Shown here: positions 52,076 to 59,716 of the stretch, piece after piece
Numbering within the stretch: the stretch's first letter is position 1
Layout: each line of letters begins with the position of its first letter
DNA from: Enterococcus caccae ATCC BAA-1240
Lineage (GTDB): Bacteria; Bacillota; Bacilli; Lactobacillales; Enterococcaceae
Direction: 5' to 3'
Assembly (NCBI RefSeq): GCF_000407145.1
Contig: NZ_KE136476.1
Location: forward strand, 186,001-250,000
DNA length: 64,000 nucleotides
Made by a program: the position numbers and the translations under genes
Notes under the pieces: model-generated
Told to the model about the DNA's origin: nothing
The model's database searches: none
What the model saw: only the letters and a program-made list of their open reading frames with translations

Positions 52076-53459
52076 CTCGAATTGCTTGGATATTCTGATA
52101 GTATTTTTCAGTTAGTTTACTATCTTTATTTGTATAATAGTAGAGTTTATTTTTAGTTTTTATTTCCAAAATTGGTTTTTTATCTTTTAAAACTAGCAAA
52201 TAAGCAGGTTTAGCATCGACCTGGAATTCCCCAGTTAAATAATTCTCTGTTGCTGTTCCGTAAACGCGGAGTTTATCCTTTGGAAGCTTATCCACCAATT
52301 TTACGGATTCAATATCGTTCCAGTCGATTTGTCTACGTTGACTTAATGGTGCTGATAAAGAGATACCCTTGTGAGTCGTAGATAATTCAAATGGATTACT
52401 TGAAAAATCACTAATCAACATCGGTATACTTGCTACACTTAAAGCAATCAAAATCAAAATACCAGTGATTCCTAAAGTCAGTTTTCCAACGGGTCTGCCT
52501 AAATTGACAGAGATATTCATTCCGACGCGATCGGGTACCATGATTCTTTTATCATTTGGATTTATATAGATTCCATACTTCCAATATTGATCCTCATCAC
52601 TGTAACGGTATTCTTTTGCTTGTGCAATCAATTGATCTTGTTTTTTTCTAGATGAAAATAAATAATAAAAAGTGACTATCACAAATACTAGTATAAGCAC
52701 CGTGTAACCAACTAAAAACACCATCACTTGCTCATAAGGGAGCATCACTGAACTTGTTGAGATAAAAGACAACGGGCTTAAAACCAATGACGAAATAGCC
52801 ATTAAAACAGACCAATGATGACGCATTTGGTCATTCACGTTTTGATTGATTGTTTCATCGCTAGTAACTGACTTAACTGGAAAACGTGCAATAAAATAAT
52901 AAAAAAGCAGAAACATTCCTGTCATAAGAAGAGAAATAAGGCAAATAATCCAAGTACCATTCGCCAAACCAAGTACCTTAAATGAATAAATACAACCTGA
53001 AAGAGTAATCAAAACACTGGGTAAAAACCACCAAACAGAAATCAATTTACGGTTTTTATTTGCTACCAATTTTGTATCGACTAAAATCGGACTTGTTGGT
53101 AAAATCCAATTGTTTTGAACTTTTACAGTGGTCATTTTACGAATAAAAATAACCTGCAAGTAAAATGAAGTTCCAAGACATCCGATCATCATCACTAGAA
53201 AATAAAGCAGAACTAAAGAATCAAATGGGATGACAATGATTGGAAGGGCAATGATAGAGAAAATGAGAGCACATTGCAACAACCTTTTTTTATATGTTTT
53301 GCTAACGTTTAGGACTTGTTTATTCTGAAGTTTATCTTTAGGCAAAGTCGTTTCTAAAATAATATTTTTATGCGGATTTGCTGGAATTCTACCTGCAAAA
53401 GCCATTAAAAAGTTAACGCCTACAAGTATTAAATATAGGAAAAAATTCATTTTCAACAC
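52068..53459 (-). CDS. Multi-pass membrane protein, DUF1648/DUF5808 type
   Basis: A 463-residue protein with about seven to eight hydrophobic helices. Near residue 285, YSDEDQYWKYGIYINPNDKR followed by VPDRVGMNISVNLG fits DUF5808. The N-terminal region (GRIPANPHKN) resembles DUF1648 membrane proteins, and the C-terminus (about 365-460) is a PH-like soluble part. It is the second gene of an operon with a YtrA-type GntR regulator 8 bases upstream, a pairing common in Firmicute cell-envelope stress operons. Function unknown. Confidence 0.75.
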   Translation of the reverse strand: MLKMNFFLYLILVGVNFLMAFAGRIPANPHKNIILETTLPKDKLQNKQVLNVSKTYKKRLLQCALIFSIIALPIIVIPFDSLVLLYFLVMMIGCLGTSFYLQVIFIRKMTTVKVQNNWILPTSPILVDTKLVANKNRKLISVWWFLPSVLITLSGCIYSFKVLGLANGTWIICLISLLMTGMFLLFYYFIARFPVKSVTSDETINQNVNDQMRHHWSVLMAISSLVLSPLSFISTSSVMLPYEQVMVFLVGYTVLILVFVIVTFYYLFSSRKKQDQLIAQAKEYRYSDEDQYWKYGIYINPNDKRIMVPDRVGMNISVNLGRPVGKLTLGITGILILIALSVASIPMLISDFSSNPFELSTTHKGISLSAPLSQRRQIDWNDIESVKLVDKLPKDKLRVYGTATENYLTGEFQVDAKPAYLLVLKDKKPILEIKTKNKLYYYTNKDSKLTEKYYQNIQAIREK

Positions 53460-53467
53460 ACCTTTTA

Positions 53468-53839
53468 CTATTCAAATTTTTGATAAATTTGTTTGATTTT
53501 TTCTTGAATCATCGTTTCCGAAATTTGATGGATAGAAGCTTCAGCTAATAAAAGTTCAAGCTCCCGTGAAAATCGAGCTTGAAATGGAGGATCTAGTGAT
53601 TGTTTTGCAGCAACCATTGTTCCATTTCGGCGATCGGTCAAAATGTAACCATCATTTTTCAGTAAAGTATAAGCTTTTGAAACAGTCATCATATTTACAC
53701 CAATTTCATCAGCCATTTGTCGGACAGAAGGAAGTATCTCGCCAGGTTGTAGTTTATTTGTGGCGATTCCTATAATGAGCTGATTGCAAATTTGTTGATA
53801 AATAGGGGTTTGACTTTGTGCATCTATTTCTAATAACAT
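53468..53839 (-). CDS. GntR family regulator, YtrA subfamily
   Basis: A 123-residue protein with an N-terminal GntR winged HTH (about 10-75: IYQQICNQLIIGIATNKL, LPSVRQMADEIGVNMMTVSKAYTLLKNDGYI) and a short helical C-terminus without an effector domain, as in YtrA. YtrA proteins repress their own operons, usually encoding transporters or membrane proteins. The inverted repeat in its promoter is the likely operator. Ribosome site GAGGTGAA. Confidence 0.9.
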   Translation of the reverse strand: MLLEIDAQSQTPIYQQICNQLIIGIATNKLQPGEILPSVRQMADEIGVNMMTVSKAYTLLKNDGYILTDRRNGTMVAAKQSLDPPFQARFSRELELLLAEASIHQISETMIQEKIKQIYQKFE

Positions 53840-53863
53840 ATTTTCACCTCTTTTTGCTCCTTT

Positions 53864-53882
53864 GTATTATGAAGTATAATAC
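53864..53882 (-). promoter_or_regulatory. Inverted repeat in the YtrA-type gene promoter
   Basis: GTATTATGAAGTATAATAC has 7-base perfect arms around a 5-base centre. It lies about 25 bases upstream of the regulator start, over the expected -10 region on the minus strand, and is a candidate operator. Confidence 0.6.
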
Positions 53883-53984
53883 AGGTGATGCAAAAAAGCA
53901 ATTTTATCTCATTAAAAACTTGAGAGATTGAAAATTCAGGCATATAATGAAAAAGGAATACCATGAGTGAAAGGATGAGTCAAT

Positions 53985-55313
53985 ATGTCAGCAATCGAAC
54001 CAACAGTAACACAAAAATTTCACGATACATTTATAGAAAATAATAAGCAAAATGCTTTACAGCGCGGAGTTATCAAAAATGGAATCACTGCTTCTGCGCA
54101 AAACCAAAGTGCTGAAGTAAATAATGTCCCAGTGTTTTCAATAGATATAGCCACTGGGAAAGTAGCCAACCAAAAACAAAGTGGCCGCTGCTGGATGTTT
54201 GCAGCCTTAAATACTTTTAGACACAAAATGATCAATAGCTTCAATTTAAAAGATTTTGAGCTTTCTCAAAACTATACATTTTTCTGGGATAAGTATGAAA
54301 AATCAAATTACTTCTATGAAAATATCATCGCAACTGCCGATCAAGAGCTAGACAGCCGTAAAGTGGCATTCTTGTTAGCAACACCACAACAAGACGGTGG
54401 ACAATGGGATATGATTGTCTCTCTTTTCCAAAAATATGGCGTTGTACCAAAGACAGCTATGCCTGAGAGTAGCAACAGTTCAAACTCTCGAGATTTAAAT
54501 AATTACTTAAATAAAAAATTAAGAAAAGATGCAACGATTTTGCGCGAGTTAATCACCAGTGGAAAAACAGTTGCGGAAGTTCAAGCAGCAAAAGAAACGA
54601 TGTTAGCAGAAGTCTATAACTTTTTAGCGATTTCATTAGGTACACCACCAGAAGTGTTTGATTTTGAATATCGTGATGAAGAAAAAATGTATCATTTAGA
54701 TCAAAAGCTAACGCCGCAATCGTTTTATGAAAAATATGTAGGCGTGAATCTTGATGACTATGTAAGTGTAATCAATGCTCCTACAGCAGATAAACCTTAT
54801 AATCAAACTTATACAGTAGAGATGTTAGGGAATGTTGTTGGCGGTAAAGAAGTGAAGTATATCAATGTAGATATGACCACATTTAAAAAATTGGCAGTGG
54901 CTCAGCTAGAACAAGGAGAATCTGTTTGGTTTGGATGTGATGTTGGCCAATCTTCGACAAGAGATAGTGGAATTATGTCTTTAGATGCATATGATATAGA
55001 TGATTTATTCGATATCGATTTTACGATGACAAAAGCACAACGCTTAGATTTCGGTGAAAGTTTGATGACACATGCCATGGTATTAACTGGAGTAGATGTG
55101 ATCGAGGGTGCTTCTACTAAATGGAAAGTAGAAAACAGTTGGGGTGAAAAAGTTGGAGATAAAGGATTCTTTGTGATGAGTGATGCTTGGATGGACGAAT
55201 ATACGTATCAAATCGTTATTCGTAAAGAATTACTATCCAAAGAATTACAAGAAATATGGCAACAAGAACCGACAGTTTTAGCACCATGGGATCCAATGGG
55301 GGCTTTAGCATAA
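53985..55313 (+). CDS. pepC: Aminopeptidase C (bleomycin hydrolase family)
   Basis: A 442-residue cysteine aminopeptidase of family C1B. Catalytic residues are Cys69 in QSGRCWMFAALN, His363 in THAMVLTG and Asn384 in VENSWGEK. The C-terminus ends PMGALA, as expected for a family whose C-terminal residues enter the active site. It is a cytoplasmic enzyme releasing N-terminal residues from peptides. Single gene with its own terminator. Confidence 0.95.
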   Translation: MSAIEPTVTQKFHDTFIENNKQNALQRGVIKNGITASAQNQSAEVNNVPVFSIDIATGKVANQKQSGRCWMFAALNTFRHKMINSFNLKDFELSQNYTFFWDKYEKSNYFYENIIATADQELDSRKVAFLLATPQQDGGQWDMIVSLFQKYGVVPKTAMPESSNSSNSRDLNNYLNKKLRKDATILRELITSGKTVAEVQAAKETMLAEVYNFLAISLGTPPEVFDFEYRDEEKMYHLDQKLTPQSFYEKYVGVNLDDYVSVINAPTADKPYNQTYTVEMLGNVVGGKEVKYINVDMTTFKKLAVAQLEQGESVWFGCDVGQSSTRDSGIMSLDAYDIDDLFDIDFTMTKAQRLDFGESLMTHAMVLTGVDVIEGASTKWKVENSWGEKVGDKGFFVMSDAWMDEYTYQIVIRKELLSKELQEIWQQEPTVLAPWDPMGALA

Positions 55314-55327
55314 AAGTATAAATAATT

Positions 55328-55358
55328 CCCGCCTCTAAAGAGGTGGGTTCTTTTTTTT
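55328..55358 (+). terminator. Rho-independent terminator of pepC
   Basis: CCCGCCTC and GAGGTGGG pair around a TAAA loop, followed by TTC and T8. Confidence 0.9.
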
Positions 55359-55376
55359 ACCCTAAGTATGCGGATA

Positions 55377-55492
55377 TTTTCAAAAAGATTTTAGTGTGGT
55401 ATAATTTGTATAGACAAAAGAAAGACGTTGACATTACTACCGCCTAAAGTAAGTAATATCAACGTTGACTGATTCACTAGGAATCTTTTTTT
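55377..55492 (+). ncRNA. Candidate small RNA (about 80 nt) with its own promoter and terminator
   Basis: A -35-like TTTTCA (55377-55382), 17 bases, then an extended -10 TGGTATAAT (55397-55405) predict a start near 55412. The transcript would hold a stem with ACGTTGA/TCAACGT (55425-55431, 55459-55465) and ATTACT/AGTAAT (55433-55438, 55452-55457), then a GATTC/GAATC hairpin and T7 ending at 55492. There is no ribosome site or open frame. Function unknown; no known RNA family was recognised. Confidence 0.5.
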
Positions 55493-55739
55493 GATAAAGT
55501 AAGTGTATCATATGTTGCTTACATTTACAAAATCATGAGATAGAAATTTTTAGAATTATCTGATCAACTTGAAATTTTTTATAAGATAAACTATTTTTCA
55601 AAAAAAGCACGAGAATAGTTCTTACTAAAATGGTTGAATTGCTAGACATATTTATAAGTAATACATAGTAAAAAAGCTATTTTAAGCAATATTGCTCAAA
55701 GATTAAGTTTTATTTAATAAATAATAGAGAAAAATTCTA

Positions 55740-55898
55740 TTGCTAAATGATTCAATGTGATGTAGAATGGGAGCAGTTTCAACGAATCAATTAAGTAAAT
55801 CAAATAACTTTTGATGAACAGCGCCGGCTGTTTATCAGTAAAAGTGTGAATCGACAATTCTTAGGCCGTAGATGGAATTGTTGATTGACACTTTTTTT
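55740..55898 (+). promoter_or_regulatory. Promoter and structured leader with terminator (candidate riboswitch)
   Basis: TTGCTA (55740-55745) and TAGAAT (55763-55768) are 17 bases apart. The leader then holds a hairpin AACAGC-GCCG-GCTGTT (55817-55832), extended by TTGAT/ATCA. A long terminator hairpin follows (55841-55898; AAAGTGT...ACAATTC / GAATTGT...ACACTTT, T7) about 107 bases before the SMR genes. The first loop (GCCGGC) and the terminator loop (TTAGGCCGTAG) are complementary, so a loop-loop contact could control termination. ykkCD-type genes in other bacteria are under guanidine riboswitches; a guanidine-IV-like element is my best guess. Confidence 0.55.
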
Positions 55899-56004
55899 AT
55901 TGGTTTGTGATCAGTCACATTGTTTCTCTTCATTACTTGAAGTGAAAGAGTGCAGGATGAAACAAAGCGAAACGTTGTTTTCTATATACTAAGGAGGTTT
56001 TTAC

Positions 56005-56340
56005 ATGAACAAGGATTGGATCAAATTAATGATTGGTGCTTTTTTCGAGGTGCTATGGGTTATTGGAATGAAGCATAGTAATACGTGGTGGGAAATTTTA
56101 TTGACGATTGTCTTTATTTTTATCAGCTTCTATGCGTTGATTAAAGCAGGAGAAACATTACCTGTTGGAACGGCCTATGCGGTGTTTGTTGGGTTAGGTA
56201 CAGCAGGAACAGTCATTACAGGAATTCTCTTTTTTGGAGAAGAATTTAAGCTGTCAAAAATTCTCTTAATCGCAATATTATTAATAGGTGTGATGGGGTT
56301 GAAATTTGTGACTGGTGAGAAAGGAGCTAGTAAAAAATGA
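56005..56340 (+). CDS. ykkC: SMR family transporter, YkkC-like subunit
   Basis: A 111-residue protein with four helices. The key membrane glutamate is in GAFFEVLWVIGMKHS, and LPVGTAYAVFVGLGTAGTVITG matches YkkC/SugE-type SMR proteins closely. In Bacillus YkkC and YkkD form a heteromeric exporter; SugE-like members export guanidinium. Its stop overlaps the start of the second subunit. Ribosome site AAGGAGGT. Confidence 0.9.
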   Translation: MNKDWIKLMIGAFFEVLWVIGMKHSNTWWEILLTIVFIFISFYALIKAGETLPVGTAYAVFVGLGTAGTVITGILFFGEEFKLSKILLIAILLIGVMGLKFVTGEKGASKK

Positions 56341-56651
56341 GTTGGCTATTTTTAATTACAGCAGGAATATTTGAAATGTTAGGTGTTGGATCGATCAATC
56401 GTTTTAACCAAAGCAAAGATAGAAAGTCATTGTTCCTATTGTTCCTTACTTTTGGTAGTAGCTTTATCTTTCTTTATATGGCGATGAAGAGTTTGCCAAT
56501 GGGGGTTTCTTATGCTATTTGGACAGGGATTGGAGCGGCTGGTGGAGCAATTTTAGGAATGGTTTTTTATGGAGAGTCAAAAGACTGGCGTAGAATCGTT
56601 TTTATTGGTGTCATTTTATTATCAGTGATTGGGTTAAAATTGATTGGTTGA
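56337..56651 (+). CDS. ykkD: SMR family transporter, YkkD-like subunit
   Basis: A 104-residue protein with four helices; the membrane glutamate is in AGIFEMLGVGSINR, and MGVSYAIWTGIGAAGGAILGM matches YkkD. It overlaps ykkC by 4 bases (ATGA), as expected for subunits of a hetero-oligomer. Confidence 0.9.
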   Translation: MSWLFLITAGIFEMLGVGSINRFNQSKDRKSLFLLFLTFGSSFIFLYMAMKSLPMGVSYAIWTGIGAAGGAILGMVFYGESKDWRRIVFIGVILLSVIGLKLIG

Positions 56652-56658
56652 TAATTTC

Positions 56659-56707
56659 AGAATCTGAGCAAAGATAAGTGGAAAACAGTTATCTTTGCTC
56701 AGATTCT
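56659..56707. terminator. Terminator after the SMR pair
   Basis: AGAATCTGAGCAAAGATAA pairs perfectly with TTATCTTTGCTCAGATTCT around an 11-base loop. Confidence 0.88.
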
Positions 56708-56794
56708 TACTTTCAATATGTATTCCCTATAAAAGGAGGTTAAATAGATCGTATAAATTAAATGTTCTTAGTTTTTTTATGTGCAAATTGTGTG

Positions 56795-57364
56795 TTAGTT
56801 GGCCTTCCTGAGCAAGTTTTGTTTTCTAATATGATTGTAAACCGTAGGAACAGAAACATTACATTTTTTTGCGATTTCAGGTACAGATAGATTGGAATTC
56901 GCATAAAGCTTCAATGCTTCATTTACCTCTTTTGTACGTGGAGGACGCCCCAATTGCTTGCCATTTTCTCTGGCGGCTTCAAGACCTGCCATCACTCTTT
57001 CTCGAATTAATTCGGCCTCCATTTCAGCAAATGCGCCCATCACTGTAAAAAAGAAGCGTCCCATTGCAGTTGTTGTGTCTATATTGTTTTGAATACTGAC
57101 AAAATGAATATTTCTTCGCTCAAATTCCTCTAACAAACTAAGGAGTTGCTTTGTTCCCCTTGATAATCGATCAAGTTTGAAAATAACGAGCGTGTCTCCT
57201 GACTTTAGCAGGGCTAATACTTTATTTAACTCGCTTCTAGACACCTTTCTACCACTTTCCCGTTCTTTGTAAATAAAATCTACACCATATTGTTCAAGCG
57301 CTTTTTGTTGAGAATCAAATTTTTGCTGATGCGTACTAACACGCATATAGCCAATTACTGTCAT
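56795..57364 (-). CDS. Serine recombinase (resolvase/invertase family), orphan
   Basis: A 189-residue small serine recombinase. The catalytic Ser10 is in YMRVSTHQQ, the arginine-rich site is LDRLSRGTKQ (about 70), followed by the long E-helix (MGAFAEMEAELIRERVMAGLEAARENGKQLGRPP) and a C-terminal HTH (LSVPEIAKKCNVSVPTVYNHIRK). Such proteins resolve Tn3-type cointegrates or invert DNA. No transposase or terminal inverted repeat is visible nearby, so it is an orphan, perhaps the relic of an element that brought the adjacent surface cluster. Confidence 0.92.
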   Translation of the reverse strand: MTVIGYMRVSTHQQKFDSQQKALEQYGVDFIYKERESGRKVSRSELNKVLALLKSGDTLVIFKLDRLSRGTKQLLSLLEEFERRNIHFVSIQNNIDTTTAMGRFFFTVMGAFAEMEAELIRERVMAGLEAARENGKQLGRPPRTKEVNEALKLYANSNLSVPEIAKKCNVSVPTVYNHIRKQNLLRKAN

Positions 57365-57419
57365 GAATATACACCTCTAAATCATTGATAGTTGTAATCT
57401 TTTTTAGTGAAAATAAAAA

Positions 57420-57462
57420 GTCACATTATGTACTTATTCAGCTGTGACTATAGCCGAATAAG
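57420..57462. repeat. Two interleaved inverted repeats
   Basis: GTCACA (57420-57425) pairs with TGTGAC (57443-57448), and CTTATTC (57433-57439) pairs with GAATAAG (57456-57462). The arms interleave. As RNA this is the order of an H-type pseudoknot; as DNA it could be a recombinase or regulator site, being 56 bases from the resolvase start. Confidence 0.55.
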
Positions 57463-57534
57463 ATAGAGTCAAACATCTGAATCACCACCTTTAAGAAGAT
57501 TAAAACAAAGAGTAAAAAATATTTTTAAATACTA

Positions 57535-57664
57535 TTGACTTTCAGTTTTCTCTATAATAAACTAATGATTTTTATAGAGTCAAAAGGCTTGTTATTTTTT
57601 GTAGAAGAAACAATCTAGAAATACGTTGTGAAGGGATTTATCCATTCAGATGTATTTCTTTTTT
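57535..57664 (+). promoter_or_regulatory. Promoter and attenuator of the surface cluster
   Basis: TTGACT (57535-57540) with TAAACT 17 bases later (57558-57563), overlapping a TATAAT at 57553-57558. About 55 bases further on comes a terminator-like hairpin: AGAAATAC (57617-57624) / GTATTTCT (57652-57659) with an inner GGAT/ATCC stem and a T-run to 57664. The genes start 145 bases later, so read-through may be regulated. Confidence 0.55.
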
Positions 57665-57808
57665 GCGTTTTAGTTGATTTTCTCAATATCATTAGTTTTT
57701 TGGACTGTTCGGAGGGGTTGAATGTATAGATGTAGTTGTTTTTCTTATGCGTTAAAAGTAAAGGATTATTGTTTTGGTAAGTTCATGGCAAAGTGAGGGT
57801 TTAGGGAA

Positions 57809-58555
57809 ATGGTGGAAGAGCGAAAAAAGAGGCGACGACAACAGCCCAAAAGAGAAACTAAACGGACAAAATCAACAGCAAAACAAGCGATAAAGAAGAA
57901 ACAAGATTCGATACATTCCAAACCGGAAAATAAGAAGGCACAAACGAAAAATAGAAAAAGAAAGCAAGTACCTATTTCTAAAAAAAAGAAAAATAAATTC
58001 CAACATCCCCCTAAAAATTCTGGCTCGACTTTACTATTTAACATTATTTTTTACAGTTTTATTTTGTTTATGATTATCGGATCGATTATTTTTGCAACGA
58101 CTAAAAATACTGATAAAAGTGTTTTAGGTTACCGTTTTTTCGGTGTGTTGACTGATTCAATGGTACCCAGAGATCCAGAAAAACAAAAAGGAGGCTTCCA
58201 TTCTGGTGATGTGATTATTGTGAAAAATATTGTTGGAAATTCAGCTGAAGTAGGCGACATTATTACGTTTAGACCAAGTATCAAAAGTCAGGCATTTTTA
58301 ACGCATAGAGTGAAAGAAAAATTAGATCATTTAGGTGAAACCAAAGGAACCTACTATATCACCCAAGGGGACGCAAACTTAGCAGAAGATGTTCCAGTCA
58401 ATGAAAAGCAAGTAGTTGGCAAAAAGGTGATAGTGATTCCAAAAATAGGTGCATTTTTAAATTTTGTTCGTGAGAATGTCATTGTTTCAATCACTTTTTT
58501 AATCTCGGTTTTTGGATTTATCACGATCATCAGATATTACATTTTAACTAAATAA
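57809..58555 (+). CDS. sipW: SipW-type (ER-like) signal peptidase I with long basic N-terminus
   Basis: A 248-residue protein. The first 70 residues are an extreme Lys/Arg-rich cytoplasmic tail, followed by a membrane helix (about 74-97), the catalytic Ser117 in VLTDSMVP, and His166 in FLTHRV. A Ser/His pair, not the Ser/Lys of ordinary bacterial enzymes, marks the SipW/ER type. A second helix is at the C-terminus (about 222-245). In Bacillus SipW processes TasA and TapA. Three TasA-like proteins follow here. No strong ribosome site is seen before the ATG (only AGGG). Confidence 0.88.
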   Translation: MVEERKKRRRQQPKRETKRTKSTAKQAIKKKQDSIHSKPENKKAQTKNRKRKQVPISKKKKNKFQHPPKNSGSTLLFNIIFYSFILFMIIGSIIFATTKNTDKSVLGYRFFGVLTDSMVPRDPEKQKGGFHSGDVIIVKNIVGNSAEVGDIITFRPSIKSQAFLTHRVKEKLDHLGETKGTYYITQGDANLAEDVPVNEKQVVGKKVIVIPKIGAFLNFVRENVIVSITFLISVFGFITIIRYYILTK

Positions 58556-58635
58556 AGATATTTATTTTTTAATAAGGGCAGATATAGTGCCGTTGTTAAA
58601 AAGTTAATAATAAAAAAATTGGGAGGAATTTGAGA

Positions 58636-59682
58636 ATGAATAGAAACAGAAAGAAAAAAGTCCTTGCGTTGGCAAGTGTTTTCGCACTAGCAGCGATAGC
58701 TGCAGCAACATTTGCATGGTTTACCAGTGAAGACCAAAAAAATAACCACTTTGAGGGGCAAATTGCAACGGGTAAAGATATTGAAGTAGTGGAAACATTT
58801 GAACCACCAACCGAATGGGATCCAGGTTCAGAGGTAAATAAAGATGTGGCCATTGCCAATATTGGAAAATACAAAACATTGGTTCGTGTTTCTTTAGCAG
58901 AATCATTACAACTTTTAAAAGACCACCAAGTAAAACCAACAACTGGTGCTGAACTTGAAGGGAAAACAAGCAAAAATGTTTATGTATTGCCAGGAACAGA
59001 TGCGCCAACTGGGTTCACAGATTCAACATTTGATGGTGACGCACCAAAAATAGTTGTAGCAGCAGGTGATTTTGCTGGGGTTTATACATTGAAAGTAAAA
59101 GAAAAAGCTGAAACAGTTGGAACCAAAACAATCTATACGTATCGCTATGCTTTTGAAAAAGGTGGCGTTTTATACTACGCAAGTGGTATTGATGGATTTG
59201 TACGAAGTGCATCAAATCAAATTAAAGTAAAATCTGGTACACCTTCTCTTAACTATGTGTCACTAGAATATAATGCAGCTGATGAAAAAGAATGGACAAA
59301 AGCACCGATTTATGCACCAAAATTTACACAAGACGGTGCATTGATTTGGAATGTACCAGCAGCAACAGGTTCAAAAAATATTCAAATTTCATTTAACAAT
59401 ATTACAACAGATCCAAAGGTTGCTGACAAATGGTATTTCAATGCGGCTGATGGTTACTTCTATTATACAAGTGTCTTAAATCCAGGTATGAATACAACGC
59501 AATTAATGGATGCAGTTAAGCTATTAGGAACAGCAGGCAATGAATATAGTAAATTACTCTATGACTTAACGGTTAAAGGTCAAGGAATCGCGGCATACAA
59601 AGATGCTGTAGATGATTGGTTGCCAGCGGGTGTCAATGATACTTTAGCAACAGCTTTAAAAGCTTTAGTACCGGCTAAATAA
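58636..59682 (+). CDS. TasA/camelysin-like exported protein, large (348 aa)
   Basis: The N-terminus has a basic start (MNRNRKKK), a hydrophobic helix and the SipW-type signal end AATFAWFTSEDQ (about 22-33). The mature part has ETFEPPTEWDPGSEVNKDV, then NIGKYKTLVRVSL, and a late DGYFYY motif, all shared with the proteins at 60538 and 62236. A region unique to this protein (about 100-230) may be an extra domain. Probably a secreted fibre- or matrix-forming protein cut by the SipW enzyme. ATG 58636 is used because GGGAGGAA lies 7 bases before it. Confidence 0.82.
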   Translation: MNRNRKKKVLALASVFALAAIAAATFAWFTSEDQKNNHFEGQIATGKDIEVVETFEPPTEWDPGSEVNKDVAIANIGKYKTLVRVSLAESLQLLKDHQVKPTTGAELEGKTSKNVYVLPGTDAPTGFTDSTFDGDAPKIVVAAGDFAGVYTLKVKEKAETVGTKTIYTYRYAFEKGGVLYYASGIDGFVRSASNQIKVKSGTPSLNYVSLEYNAADEKEWTKAPIYAPKFTQDGALIWNVPAATGSKNIQISFNNITTDPKVADKWYFNAADGYFYYTSVLNPGMNTTQLMDAVKLLGTAGNEYSKLLYDLTVKGQGIAAYKDAVDDWLPAGVNDTLATALKALVPAK

Positions 59683-59716
59683 GCGAAACAGCTATCTATT
59701 TTGAGGGGGAAAACAG

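Larger units (their letters stand above)
55359..56004. other. 646-base intergenic region with two putative RNA elements
   Basis: No protein gene is supported here. The region holds a candidate small RNA (55377-55492), a low-complexity AT-rich stretch (about 55493-55735), and then the promoter and structured leader of the SMR pair (55740-55898). A 38-codon minus-strand frame near 55535-55650 has no ribosome site. Confidence 0.6.
57365..57808. other. Intergenic region resolvase / surface cluster
   Basis: 444 bases without a gene. It contains the resolvase ribosome site (GAGGTGT near 57368-57374), two interleaved inverted repeats (57420-57462), a promoter near 57535 and a terminator-like attenuator (57617-57664) preceding the signal peptidase gene. 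Confidence 0.6.

Noticed and set aside
55500..55660. Fst-type toxin gene opposite the candidate small RNA (type I toxin-antitoxin)
   Set aside because: Minus-strand frames here give only a 23-codon and a 38-codon peptide without ribosome sites or the hydrophobic, Pro/Trp-containing Fst pattern.
56795..57364. A complete Tn3-type transposon around the resolvase
   Set aside because: No transposase gene or terminal inverted repeats were found on either side within the window.
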